Shown one piece after another: positions 1 to 12,593 of a DNA stretch of 64,000 nt. The DNA lies in the NCBI GenBank assembly GCA_016617855.1, contig JAECUM010001831.1, positions 1 through 64,000 on the forward strand, given 5' to 3'. This DNA comes from Megalonaias nervosa. Taxonomy: Eukaryota > Mollusca > Bivalvia > Unionida > Unionidae. A model generated the notes under the pieces. That model was not told the origin of the DNA. It saw only the letters and a list, made by a program, of their open reading frames with translations, and did not search any database. Positions within the stretch are counted from its first letter, which is position 1, and each line of letters starts with the position of its first letter. The position numbers were made by a program, and so were the translations under genes.

Positions 1-2
<2 letters not shown>

Positions 3-34
<32 letters not shown>
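3..34. repeat. Poly-T tract
   Basis: An uninterrupted run of T opens the window. It is either the poly-A tail of a minus-strand retroposon truncated by the window edge or a simple homopolymer. Nothing in the following 200 bases identifies a parent element. Confidence 0.8.
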
Positions 35-38
<4 letters not shown>

Positions 39-1549
39 ATGTGAATCGAATTGCAGTTGATAGTCAATATCAATTCCCAGAAGTTTAACAATTTCTTCAC
101 AATTTATGGCAGCACTACTTATGTTTAGTACTGGCTTCATGCTGAATGTATTTTTACCCATAGCTAGTGCTTGAAACTTCTCAGGGCTGGTTTGCATTTC
201 GTTAGCAGTGAACCATTCATTCAAAATCTAGGGCTCTGCTTCAAATGTCAATCTGAGTGTCAAAATCCGGTGAAGAAAAGGACCAAGTGTTATCGTTGAC
301 GTGTACATACGAACCAACACTGGTTAAATATATTGCATAGGATAACGACAGCAAATTTAATTCTGCAATTCTTGTGTATTTAGTAAGCCTCGGTCTTTTC
401 CAGTGACACACCATTCCATAACTACTGGCAAAATTTTTCATTAAGTAAAGCTTTAAGGTCTAAGTTTCGACAGAAGACAAGTGCCCATGCAAATGTAATG
501 TCATGTGCGTACATAATGACAAATTGATGGAATGTGATAGATGAACGCTACACTTTTGCATTCGGTATGTCAGAAAGGCAAATGATTTTTATTACAAAAA
601 AAAAAGATACTGAAATGACAGCTATGAAATCAGTAAAAGTTGACAGATTGAGAAAAAGTATTCGAAATACATGAAATTGTGACATTAAATTCAAAAGTTT
701 TGGAAGACATAATTGATCAAAGCCTGATAAGGCAATTATAATTATAGACAAACTTCAGGCTGATTTGATAACATCGAAGAGTGTAATTGAAGGATTAGCA
801 TCTGTTCTCGCAAGAGCTGCTGACAAAAATTGTTGCTCGTAACGGAACCCGACGTAATTAAGATAAATGAAAGAAATCTAATTAATAAAAATCTTTCAGT
901 AATGGAAAATAAAATCCCCAAACAGGAGGTCGATGCATTATTGGAGGTTACAAATATACAAGAGCTGGAGGTTGCACATGGCCTGGGGGGGGGGGGGGAC
1001 ACCCGAGGCCGATAGCTTATCATAGCTAAAGGACGAAGGTGTGCGCACAAATAAAATGGACTGCGCTTAGGTTAACATAGGAAAAAAATCACGGGGACAG
1101 GAAAAGCAGAGACGTATGAAAGCGGTCATGAAATCTCTTAATGATAAGAAAATAGTTATGTAAATTCCAAAAATCTTGTAAGATATTATTCAGATAAAAT
1201 GGATATAAAGGATATTTTTATTACATCTGACCTTAAGAAGCTTCAAAAGGAGAAGGATTGTAAGTAAGACGGGAAGTAAAAGAAAAACGGAATGTAAGCC
1301 CAGTCTGTGAAGATGGATGGAGACATCCGTATCTGGTGATATGCCAGTCAAACCCAACAACGCCAAAGGCCCATTCCCACACAAGGTCTGGTAACCCCAA
1401 TATCCCTAATTAAAAATCTGCAAAAAGAATATGTTCCTAGCTCATTTAATGTTGACAGTTCAAACGTTTAATGTAATAATGTGAAACTGAATTTTTAATA
1501 CTTAATGCTCAGTGTTTATACAATTAGCTGACGGAATGTGTTGACTTAA
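35..1549. other. Unannotated A+T-rich DNA
   Basis: I see no coding signal longer than chance here. The only landmarks are a G10 homopolymer near position 987 and short A-rich stretches. The downstream LINE remnant suggests that part of this may be the degraded 5' portion of the same retroelement, but no motif supports it. Confidence 0.5.
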
Positions 1550-1559
1550 TTTTAACAGA

Positions 1560-1900
1560 AAACTGAAAATTGATGCAGTTAACGAAACTTGGTTTGATGT
1601 AAACATTAATAATACAGGATTTGCAACGCTTAATTATCAAACTCTTCATCTTGATAGAGATACTGAACTTGATTCAGAGAGTACATACCTGCGACAGAAC
1701 AGAGATGGGGGTGTTTTATGATTAAAGGAAAGTTTGCATCCTATTGAATACTCTACGACTAGAGCTAAAACTGAAATTTTATTGTGTACTATTTCACCAA
1801 TCTCCACAGTTAAGTTTGTTAACTGGATTATCATACAATCCAGAAGGTGACCAACTGAATGTAGTTCAACAAATTTGTCAGTCCATTCTGTTACAACTCT
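1560..1900 (+). pseudogene. LINE endonuclease fragment
   Basis: Conceptual translation shows a degraded apurinic-type endonuclease of a non-LTR retrotransposon. An 'ETWFD'-type motif is followed by a Tyr-rich stretch and then 'NRDGGVL', the usual start of the next conserved strand. The frame is closed by a stop just after that motif. The order agrees with the endonuclease piece at about 3.74 kb and the reverse transcriptase at 4.7 kb on the same strand, so the three are probably parts of one element interrupted by a later insertion. Confidence 0.5.
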
Positions 1901-2422
1901 ATGGTCTTAAACTAAGTAAAACAAAAGAGCGAAAACCAACAAAATTTGTCAATTCCACAAATAATTTACTTCCCTAGAATATAAAGTGAAAATTTAAAAA
2001 GACCTTACAGTATTGTGAATTAATCCCAAACAGTCCTAAAAGTTTTATCACAAGTCCAAATGTACAAAGTCCCAACTGAATTCCACTAGTATTCTAAAAA
2101 GTTCTAATATTGAATGTGTTGATGTGCCTGCAAGCTCGAACGTGGTAATGTGCCAACGGCCTAAATTGTAATGATGTGCTAACAGTCTTTAGATATATCA
2201 TAATAATATAATCCAAAACTGTCTTTGTCTGATTTCACTCTAATTCCAAATTAATGTTCCACTCCAAGAATATTATTGATCAGCACTTTGTATTCTCAGT
2301 GAATAATAATTTGAATAAATAATTCCATCCAAATGAAAAATTTAACACAGCAATAAGACTGATTCTACTTTAAGATGTTATGTCAAGAATGAGTAATTTC
2401 TCAACTAAATAACATTATATAG

Positions 2423-3317
2423 TGTTATGTATATGCAATTTAATTATTTGTTTGTTAGTTTTAATTTTTTTTTATTTCATTCCATTACATGTTATTGTAA
2501 TGATAACTTTGTCTACTGGATTTGATATTCTTTTAGAAATTCAGTTCAGTTCTGTTTGACCTGATAAACAACCAGTAGTCGAAACATTGTATCTAGTTTC
2601 TGACCTTGGTTCAGAAATCAGACGAGTTCTAGTAAACAACTTTTTTTAAAATTTTTTTTTTTTTTATTCATTCTCAGTGTTAGAATTGTTAACCTGAATC
2701 AAGGCCATACCTGGACTACATGACAAATAACGTGTTTATTGTTGCAAACTTTTGCTTTTCCCAGTGGGATGAATTTTTAACCCCATCCGGGAATCTGTTT
2801 TGCGTTTTAGTTGGGCTTATAACTCATGTTATCATAATAATTTGCCAGTTGGGTTCTAAATCTTTGACACCTAAAGGTGTTTTGTTGTGATCAGTTTGAG
2901 TTAAAATTTCATTTTTTGGAATTATCGATTCTCTCCCTGGAGAATACTAGTGCTCACCAGAATTCTTGGACAAAGGCATTTATCGAAATTTATTCAGAAA
3001 TTCTAAACTGGAATATTATTTTCTGTGATTCAACAAGGAACTGTTGACACGGCAACACTTTGAAGGTCAAGACAAATGTCATCGCCCTCCATTTTGATTT
3101 CATCGGGACTCGAACACAGATTCATTTAGGACTTTTCATTAATAGGACTTCTATTTTTTAATTATTGGATTAATTTTGGATTTGATTCATAAACCGTAAG
3201 TCCTTTTTCTTATGTTTACCTTGTTTTTCTAGGGAAATAAATTATTTGTTAAATTTTACAAAGCTTGTTGTCTTCACTCTTTACTTGTTACTTTTATACG
3301 AGCCTAGACACGTAACA
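2423..3317. mobile_element. Probable solo LTR
   Basis: The segment begins TGTTATG and ends CGTAACA, the short inverted ends of an LTR. Near its right end is AATAAA followed by a T/G-rich stretch, as expected for an R/U5 boundary. It sits between pieces of a LINE that should otherwise be contiguous, which fits a later insertion. The flanking pentamers (TATAG and ATATA) do not match, so the target duplication is not convincing. Confidence 0.4.
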
Positions 3318-3734
3318 ATATAATGCTAAGACACAAAACATAACCAGGACGAGGGTCAAAAGTTCATTTCTAGAACATTCTAAGTTGTCTACAAGATAGG
3401 TCTATTACTAAAATTATTATAAAGAACATGGCAAACATCAGGTACACCGGGTTTTTCATTGGGGGAATTCCAAAGTCTTAGACTTTGATTAAGATAAATA
3501 TGTTTACCCCCATTGATAATGATCAGTCTTATTATTTAATCTATACTGAGAGAAAAATATTAGCTATGTATTATGTTGTTTATAATGTCAATGTCCTTAG
3601 TCATGGTACACCCTGAACCTGATTTTGGACTAAGGTCAATTACATAACACAATTATACATAACATACAAACATGGAAAAACCCCAAGAAAAAATACAAAT
3701 TAAATATACATAGCAATTGAAATGTGCAACCATG

Positions 3735-3830
3735 GCAACATAATTCTTCTTGGTGATCTTAATTTCAAAAACATAGACTTGAATAGATACCCTTCAAATA
3801 GATCACCTATTCATTGACACTTTGGAATAT
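3735..3830 (+). pseudogene. LINE endonuclease fragment, second part
   Basis: A short readable stretch encodes 'NIILLGDLNFKNIDL', matching the GDxN-type motif of apurinic endonucleases in Jockey/CR1-like LINEs, then runs into stops. It continues the order of the fragment at about 1.6-1.9 kb, from which the probable LTR separates it. Confidence 0.5.
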
Positions 3831-4689
3831 AAATCGGTGTATCAGCTGGTCTGTAGACAAATTTATTACAGGTAATATCATAAATAAACTTATCATATGT
3901 AATAAAATAGATAAACGTATAACAGGTAATAACATAAATAGACTTATGATAGGTAATAATATAGATAAACTTGTTACAGCTAATAACATTCTTTATTTAG
4001 TATTAACAACAAATTTAGACATTGTTTGTCATAAGAGAGTTGATGAGAACTTTTCAACAAGTGTACCTCGAATACATGCTGAATCTAGGAAGAAATATCT
4101 TTATAAACAAGGGGACTATGCTTCTTTCAATTAGAAAATTGCTGTCATTGAACGGGATGACTTATATCAAGGGAAATCTGTAACATAAAAATTGAATTTA
4201 TTAAAAGATAAATATTAATAATTGGGTGAAATATATGTTCAGCACAACTTATTACACCAGATAGGAACTTGGACCCTCCATGAGTGAGAGCTAAATCTGT
4301 GAAGATAGCAAATCGGCAAAGAAGAAATGCAAACATTAATCTGAAAAAATGATGAACCTTGACCAGGTTAAGAGTGACTGTATACGAAAATATCTAGAAA
4401 AAAATATAAAGCAGATATGAGAACAAAGTCGTAGGCATTATACAATAAAATCCGAAAAGGTTTTATAATAATACCAGAGCATTTGTGTTAAGTTCTTCAG
4501 CGATGATGCTCTTATCGTAGATGGAAATAAAATTGAAAATTATTCTGAGAATGCTGAAGCTTTAAATAGCTTTTACTGCAGTCCTAACTGAGGAATAGCT
4601 GTTATATAATAGACCCTAATTCACGCAGTTAATTTGCAGATAATATAACATTTAAACACTTTTCTATATGGCAAATTATGAAAAAATAG

Positions 4690-5465
4690 TCGAAGCATTC
4701 AAAGCTCACAAGTTTAGCTGGCCGGATGATATTAAGAAAACTTCCAGCTGTTTCTGTGCCACTGTGCAATTGATTTATTCACTCGGTGTACTCAGGTTTT
4801 ATACCAGACTACTGGAGAGAAGACAGCAATGGTATGCTTTGACATAAAGTGGGATCCAGGCACAAACGTGTAGACTATAGGCCAGTAACTTTAACAACTC
4901 AAATCGTTAAAACTGCTCAACTTATGAACTTTGTAAAGAAGAAACAAATTATATCTAGTGAGCAACATAGATTACAAGATAAATGTGCTTGAGTGAGAAT
5001 GTTTGAACAACTGGGCTGAATCCTTTCATCACTTGGTATCAACTCATGTCGTATATTTAGATTTAGCTTTCCATAGTGTCGCGCATCAGAGTATTTTAAT
5101 AATTGGCCATATTTGTGCTTGGATATAAGTTTTTATGGGTACAAGACAAAAGATGATAATAAGAAATGGACACCAAAAAGATAAAAAAAAAAAATAAAAA
5201 ATTAAAACCTGGACCGGTGTCACTAGCGGCGTTCCACAGGGATCCGTTTTGGAGTCATTCCTGTTCCAAACTTTTGTAAATAACCTCCCTTCATCTGTGT
5301 TAAGTATAAAAAAAAAGTCATTTCCAGATGACAGTAAACTTTATAGAGAGATCAGAACAAAAAAGAACTGCGAGGCCTTGCAAGATGACGTAAATAAACT
5401 ATCTGCTTGGTCCAAATCAAATTTAATGCAACAAGGTGTGAAGTGCTCCGAATACGTGAAGTTCT
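4690..5465 (+). pseudogene. Non-LTR reverse transcriptase remnant
   Basis: Reverse transcriptase motifs occur in the right order but in shifting frames. 'YRPVTLTT' is near 4,873, 'YLDLAFH' near 5,049 (normally F-D-F/x-K-A-F-D), 'SGVPQGSV' near 5,228, and 'FPDDSKLYR' near 5,322 in place of the usual FADD box. After that comes a Leu/Trp-rich stretch like the thumb region. Several stops and frame changes make it non-functional. The motif set is that of Jockey/CR1-type LINEs rather than LTR elements. The DD pair of the catalytic box is retained although Ala is replaced by Pro. Confidence 0.75.
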
Positions 5466-5924
5466 GTTTGTGCTTGAAAGAATTGAATCACAGAAGATTT
5501 ATGAGTGACTCTAAGAAAACTGCTTGATTTACGGCAAGCAAGAGAATTAATACTTCCATCTTTGGAGTCTAGACGAACACAAACAGATTCGATCGAAAAA
5601 TATAAGTTGCTAAATGGAATTTGTAAGGCTTCGTCAGACACACATTTGAAGAATGTTCAACTTACATTAAGAGGGCATACTAATATAAATGCAAAAGCAA
5701 GATAGTAGAACGGATGTTTCGAAATATTTTTTTTCTCAAACCAAATATGATGGTTTACCCAATACTCTGTTCCAAGTCAAAGGTCGAGCGGTCCTTAACA
5801 GGAAGAGGACAGACATTTAATATGTCTGCTAATCAACCAGGTATAAATCCTCTTTAATTAATCTTCTCATGTCTCAAAGTAAGAATTTCGCACTGAAAGT
5901 CAAAGTCTTATTAAACGGACTTTA

Positions 5925-5930
<6 letters not shown>
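5466..5930. other. 3' part of the LINE region
   Basis: This stretch follows the reverse transcriptase remnant and includes short open segments in the same direction. It is plausibly the C-terminal and 3' untranslated part of that LINE. No motif marks its end. Confidence 0.3.

Positions 5931-5962
<32 letters not shown>
5931..5962. repeat. (GA)n microsatellite
   Basis: About sixteen uninterrupted GA units. Confidence 0.95.
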
Positions 5963-5966
<4 letters not shown>

Positions 5967-6014
5967 TTAAAACTAAATAACAGTTTGAATTTGCTTGCAT
6001 TTGTATAAGTAGTT

Positions 6015-6135
6015 TGAGGTTTTGTTGGTTTAACGCCATTTTTCAGCCATGATATACATGGCGGACAGCGTATCTGGTGGAGGTGGAATCTGGAAAATCC
6101 CTCGAAAACCACCGACCCACGGGATGCTACTGGCA
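6015..6135 (-). mobile_element. Divergent SINE family A fragment
   Basis: This segment shares the blocks 'GGTTTAACGCCATTTTTCAG' and 'ACCACCGACCCACG' with the better copies at 13.95, 15.6, 33.5 and 47.2 kb, in minus orientation, but is strongly diverged and lacks the (GTT)n tail and the tRNA head. It is an old, truncated copy. Confidence 0.65.
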
Positions 6136-8836
6136 AACTATGTATAATAGTCATATTGCACAATATACAAATGCAAACAAATTCAAAATACGCTCTTATT
6201 AGTTATATTGTGACTTATTATCAATAAAGTATCTATAATTTGACTTATTATTCTTAATTTTACTACTGATTTCATAATTGTGTCGGTTTTTGATATACAG
6301 ATTGAGTCAGGGTTTAATAATAAAAGGTCATATTTGCCGCGTTTCATAAGAAAGACGAATATGTATATTTCATCATATTTTTGGCCTCCAGGGAGAGGTG
6401 GCGGCAAATGAATTTTTGGGCTATGGAAACCAACCCACATCCCAAAGCTGTGATCATCTTGTCAACTGCGTTGGGGGTGACATTGATTGTTGACAATATA
6501 ATATTGCCCGACACACCAGTGCACATAGACACAGCCTTAAGTGCTGTGTCAACATGAAACACGTTTACCACTTGCCTGTTCTCTTTGTAAGGGGGCTCGA
6601 CCCTGTTCAGCCTTAGCCTGTAATCACATTTGAGCCTTAAGTATCATTTTCAGAAGAATCTAATGTTGGTCTTGGAGATATGGGTATAGTGACATGATAA
6701 TTCCCCTACAGGCAGCGTAATTTGAAAGTTTAATTGGTCTGGTGAGGTTGGAAAGATGGTTTAGCTGTCATATATGCACGCATCTCTAATCTGTTGCCCT
6801 GATCTACTGACAAGATTTCGACTTGTCAAAGAAAATGTTAGTTTCCTTAATATCATTAGATACAGTAAGAAATTCCATGGTCTGTAACACGTCCCTAAAA
6901 GTCATAAACAGCGTGACTTTTGTTTGCATCAAAAATATACATGTAACACCTAATGCCCACCATTTATTAACATCCCACGGCTTTATGTCCATCTCGGTCA
7001 CATAAAGACAACTAAACATATCTTTGATGGCAAAACAGTACCCTGGTAGAAGTTATTCCTCTGGTTGGTGAATCCAGCGGGGACACATATAGTATCTCCA
7101 ATGGAAAGCTACACTGACAAAGATTATGTGAAATCAGCATCCATGAGCTCATCATATGTATTTATGAAAATAAGACCAGTTATCACGCTGGATTGCACTG
7201 CCGTGCTTATAATTAGGCTCTGGCAAACGTTCAGCCGGCACAATACGAGTCTACATAGTCCTGGCTTCATTAGAGGCAGTCATGTAAGCGTCTCAGGACA
7301 GTTGCTTCCCTTTAGACACATCCTACTGACCTTACGGCTAATGGTAACCAAGCTAGAGAGTAAAAAAAACCCCAAACAAACAATACAGAAAAGTTGGCTA
7401 TGGAATGTGATGCTGACCCTCCTAATCGCCGTGTTGTAGTCTTCTGTTATTGCAAAAAGGATTGCCTGCAATACTTTTTGGTGTGTATATATGCTATAAC
7501 ACCCATCTAGAATGGTGATGATTTCTGACACTGTGGTGAACACCTGCAATCGTCAGATCCTGGTCTGTGTGGAATAGTTGGACATAATTTTGTGTCCCAG
7601 CGCCACCTTGCCCTAACTTATCAGACTGTTGGCCTCTCTGCAACTGTGCATCAAACAATCCAGTTCCCCCTTTGTCAATAACCAGCTGGTGAGTCCTTCG
7701 ATCGCAGTCCCTTGTGCTACCAGCTGTAAACTTGCCAATAATAATTGACTCATTTCCATGTCATTTGACCCATTTCCATGTCATTCGGCAGCCAAACTTT
7801 AGTTTGCTTTTTGTGTTTGAAACAATGACCTCCATTACATGCAAATGCATGAGCATGCCTGAATCAATCATAAACCACAGAAGCGCAATTGGAGCCCAGC
7901 CACAGTCGTTAATGGCAGACTCTGTTTTTGCAGGGATATTAAAGCGGCCATAACAAGCATGAATTACAAGATGAATTTAATCACTAAATATCAGCACATT
8001 TTCACAACCAGCAGCCAATCAAAGTCTTTGAACTTGCCACCCTGCTATTGCATCATGTTCTTTTGATGTGCTCTTTATAAGGGCAACATACTCATCAGGG
8101 GATTTGTTATCCACTGAATTCTGTCATTGTAAATATCAGCACAGCTAATTGATCAACACATTTTCCCACTCAGCAGGTGGCCAAAGCAAGCCTGGCAGGT
8201 CTTTGAATTTTGTCACTCACCTATTGCATGCGTACAGAGGACTCCCACTTAAGCGATTTTCTGCATCCCAGATACAAAATTTGCATCCAAATACATGTGA
8301 TAAAGCGTTTCCAATACCTCTGATAAAAGAAATTGATACTGGATGACAGGTTGATAGACACTCACATGACATTACCTGGTCAGCCTTATACTGGGTTTAT
8401 AAAAACATGAATTTTGTGGAACACTATTTGCCCTGACTGACAATTATATCATGGCAAAAACTTGTCATGAAATATTACCTTTGATACCCCCACCAGAAAT
8501 TTCTATCTATTTAAGTCGGACAACCAAAACAGTCATGCAAATATATTTCCTGCAAAAATATAACAGATGCATTTTATATCTGATAAATTTTATTGAGGGA
8601 AATTACAGATAAAGAAACTGTCAAACATAAAAACATTAAACTCGTATTTTTACAAATGTACAACAAGGATGTTGACTGAAAATCATTATAAGACTTCCTA
8701 AAAATTTTGTGGCAATTCTCAAATTGAAAAAAACAATCAATGCTGTTCCTTTAAAAACAGAATTGCATCTCCCTTTTGCTAAGGATGTAAATTATTCTCA
8801 TATTCAATCATGCTATAAGAAAATTCGTGACATTTC
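6136..8836. other. Possible decayed coding region, unidentified
   Basis: The minus strand contains several open stretches without an obvious partner, notably one around 6,344-6,571 containing 'HVDTALKAVSMCTG' and one around 6,804-7,019. Base composition is less A+T-rich than the surroundings. I do not recognise the proteins, and the frames are broken many times, so this may be an old mobile element or a virus-derived remnant. No splice sites or promoter are evident. Confidence 0.2.
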
Positions 8837-8844
8837 ATAGCAAT

Positions 8845-8998
8845 CAACGTTCCCTCTAATATTTTCCTGTGTGCATGGAATTTTGAAACTGCTGCACGGC
8901 ATGTTATGTTAGCTACCAAAACTTGTGCGCAATTTTTGAAACTGCTGCATGGCATTTTCTAATGAGCTGCGGGGCAGCGCACCTTAGAGGGAACATTG
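8845..8998. mobile_element. hAT-type MITE with 8-bp TSD
   Basis: A 154-bp element has inverted ends: CAACGTTCCCTCTAA on the left and TTAGAGGGAACATTG on the right. It is flanked on both sides by the identical octamer ATAGCAAT (8,837-8,844 and 8,999-9,006). An 8-bp duplication is the hallmark of hAT transposition. It is non-autonomous, with no coding capacity. Confidence 0.9.
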
Positions 8999-9006
8999 AT
9001 AGCAAT

Positions 9007-9921
9007 ATGCAAATTCTAAGCATAAGGATGATTTTTCTGCATGAATAATAAGCGACAACTATTGAGCTTAATCAGTAACTATTATACACAAGGACCATAC
9101 TACTGGTGTGGGACAATCCTTTGAGAGAAAACAAGAGAAAAATGAGCTATTCTAAACTAGGTTGAGACCATAATTACATAAAAAGTCTGTAAACAGTCAA
9201 TGAAGGTATCTCTGAATCAGATTTAAAATAACTGTTCCCTCTGCTAAGTAAACTTGTCACCATAAATTCTGAAATGGTATATAAAAAAGTAGTCTAAAAC
9301 TAAACCATATTTTGCGACTAGGCTAGAACATAAAATACGGACATTATTTTTCAATACTTAATGCAACAAATGTGACCATATTTAATAGTGTATAATAAGC
9401 ATGAAAGTGCAGGCCACACTGATCCATATCTGTCATCACATACTATTCCTGTTAACAAGAGTAAACACTGACCTCAGACCTGCCATCTAGAGTGGAATGG
9501 AAATCAGGATACCAAAGGAAAGAAAATTGAGATTTCAAGAATAAAATCAGGATCTGTGTTTGCTGCCATATATTTACAAAAACTTTAATAAGGAATTTAC
9601 ATCTCTGCTGTCTAATGCAATTTACTTAACATAAAAATGTATGTGCCAGTCATAACACACTAAATATCAGCATAAAAGATGAAAATAGGAAAAATGATTT
9701 TATGGTATGACTGTAGTGTATTTCTCATGGAATTTCTACACCACTTTTTCTCTCTTTGCACAGCCATCATGAATCAAAAAGTATTTTTAAAACAGTTTTG
9801 GCATTTTTAGAAATTGGGATTTTGGGCAAAAAATAATGTAAATCTGGATTTTCAAATTTTTTTTAAACAAAAATTTGGGATGATTCTAAGTAAATCAGGA
9901 TAAGTGGCAGGTGTGACCTCA
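9007..9921. other. No gene seen
   Basis: A+T-rich sequence with one diverged unit of the following minisatellite near 9,425-9,480. I see no other structure. Confidence 0.5.
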
Positions 9922-10280
9922 CTGTGTCATCAAATACTATTCCAGCTGTAAAGTGTAAACACTGATTTAGATCTGTCATCACTTACTGTTCCAGTTGATA
10001 AGTGTAAACATTGATCTAGATCTGTCATCACTTACTGTTCCAGTTGATAAGTGTAAACATTGATCTAGATCTGTTGCCTCATGTTGTGCCAGTTGATATG
10101 GCTTAACACAGATCCTGTTCTGTTGTCACATACTGCTCCAGTTTACATGTCTAAACATTAATTTAAATCTGATGCCATGTACTGTGTCTGTTGAGATGGC
10201 TAACACTGATCCAGATCTGTTGCCACATACAGTGTCAGTTGTTGTAGCCGAGCACTGATCCATTATGTTGTCACACAATG
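9922..10280. repeat. 49-bp minisatellite, about 7 units
   Basis: Units of about 49 bp begin TGTCATCACTTACTGTTCC or a variant and end near GATCTAGATC. The second and third units are identical and the later ones diverge progressively. A stray related unit near 9.43 kb suggests that the array was once larger or has been interrupted. Confidence 0.9.
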
Positions 10281-12519
10281 CACCAACTTATAAGGCAAAA
10301 CAGTCTTTGAAGAAATTGCAAGGAGAAAAAGGTAAGGTAGATGTTGATCTGCAAGTATATTATGTGACAGCAGGCTTAGAATTCATAAAACTCTTGAACT
10401 TTATATTTAGTTTTGACCAATCACAAATGATACTACTTTTGAAGGCCTATTACTACTTGACTGACTGGTCATTCCTAATTGGCTAATAATGTAAATTCAT
10501 TCCTGAATGGCTGATAATGTCAACTCAATCTCAAATTCACAGTCAGTGTTTTATGATTTCTAGTCTGATCTGGATCTAATCTACAGTTCTGTGCATATTA
10601 TGCATAGATAAATACACATAAAATTCATGTAGACGTCCTGCATCTTTTTTAATACTGTTCCTTCATTCTGTTTAAAAGGAGAAATGCATACCATACAAAC
10701 ATACCCCTTTTAAATCTTAAGAATTCATATATAAAAAAAAATGTAAAATGATATTCCACTTGATAAGATGAAAGAAATATGTATTACTGACTGAAACAAG
10801 ATGAGTAAATGGAAATAAATAAGCAATAAGACCTTTATAAAATTCATAAGAATTTATCAAGATAAATTTTTTTTGCAAAATATAACGTTTACTCCATAAA
10901 TTTCCTGTTCAGTTTAACTTCTTGTCAAGCATAAATCTTAATTCATTACCTAACAATAGTTAATTGAACCAAAAGTATAAGCTGTTGAAATATAAACTAG
11001 GAGTGTCTTAAAATACATAAATATTCATCCACAATGGTTACAAGTTACCTCTAAATATTTTTTTGCACATACAATAATGTAGTGATGTTATCAAAGCCCT
11101 ATTGTGCTAATGCATTCTTGGCAGTCGTCACAAGACCATAGGGATAATATAAAAATATCAAACTGCTCATATTATCTGAATTTAACAAGTCTTGGAAACA
11201 TGTAGATTCATGACGGGGTGAAATACATTGAAGAGCGAGAAATGGGCTTCGCTTGTGCCCAGTCAAAGTGTTCATCATGAAAACTTCCACTGTGCTTTTC
11301 CACTGGTACATGGGCATTGGCTATCCATATAACAAACTGGATTGGTTTGGTGTTTTTCAGAACAGCAACAAAAGAAAGTTACTTAGTGCTGAAGCAATTG
11401 GAGCAAAGTGCCTAGCCAATGAACACACCACAGTCAACAACTTTGATCCGAAGGCAGGATTCCATCATTCTTGTGGTCACAAACTGGCATCCTAACCAAT
11501 GAGATGAGCATTAGGCCAATTCTACATTCCCAAGCCTGTTGGGCTCAACAGGATACATGGTCTAAAAGAAAACCCTGACACAAGTATATTAACTGAAACA
11601 GAATTATGCTGATGATTGTTTAACAAAGCAAAAACACTGTCAATATGCAAGTTGTCTGTTTGGATGTTTTTTTTAATGGGAATGAGGATTACTCTCCACT
11701 GCAATCTACAAATTTTTCCTATGCATGGTTATTAGACAGGACCAGCAACAATTTATTGCAATGACAATATATAATAATGCCTCTCCAATGATGTGAACAA
11801 AAAATGCTTCCAGTGGAAAAAACTCTAAACTTATTATGCTCATGTTATTCAATGTTCAGAACTTTAGATGGTAAAATCACTCAGTGTTGCATCTTCAAAT
11901 ATTTGCAGTCATATAGTGTATCCTATTAGATTTTCTGTGATATATATTATGAAATAAAAAAGGAAAGATATAATTTGATTTTTTTAAAAAGATATAATCT
12001 TTTTACATTGTCCTCTCTTACCATAAGCCAATACTTTAAATTTTTAGACTGTCATCTTCCATTTCAACAAGGAAAATAGCTCTTGTTAAAACAATATAAG
12101 TGAACAAAAATTCTCTTTAACACCAAATAATCTAATAAACTAAACTTTCTACAAAATTTTTAAATTTTAAACTTTGATTTATTAGGGCAACTAGAAGCAT
12201 GTTCACTGAACATGAAAGCCCATCCACAGGAATCTGGATGAACAAAAGACAGGTGATGAACTGGTAGATGGACTAAATTAAATTCTAACATTTATGAGAG
12301 GGAATTTTGAAGAAAATTCACATAAATTGGTTCTTATAATTTTCAGTTGTTACTAGGAAATGTTATGTGACCTATTTAGTCTGCAAGAAAAACTTTAATT
12401 TTCTAACATTTGTTCTTGTCTTTTCCTTTTCATCTTTTTACTTTGCTGATGAAAATCTAAAAATTAATTTCATTGGCCTAGGTCACTCTGAATCGTACTC
12501 AAGTACCAACACTGTATGA
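10281..12519. other. Downstream of ITM2, possible 3' UTR
   Basis: No coding exon is supported. On the minus strand, AATAAA polyadenylation signals occur near 12,178 (about 340 nt after the ITM2 stop codon) and near 8,588. The first would give a short 3' UTR and the second a very long one. The choice cannot be made from sequence alone. Confidence 0.4.
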
Positions 12520-12593
12520 TCACTTAAAAATTCTGTCCTTGATGAAGGTCTTCATGTCCGAGTATCCATAAGTCTTGAACTGGAACTCAATTG
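12520..12593 (-). CDS. ITM2: ITM2 exon 6, terminal
   Basis: 74 bases after the acceptor TCTGTTTCAG. Two bases complete the split codon, then 23 codons and TGA. The call rests on the strong acceptor, the exact phase match and a total length of 263; the peptide itself is weakly conserved, so another exon could exist. Confidence 0.7.
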
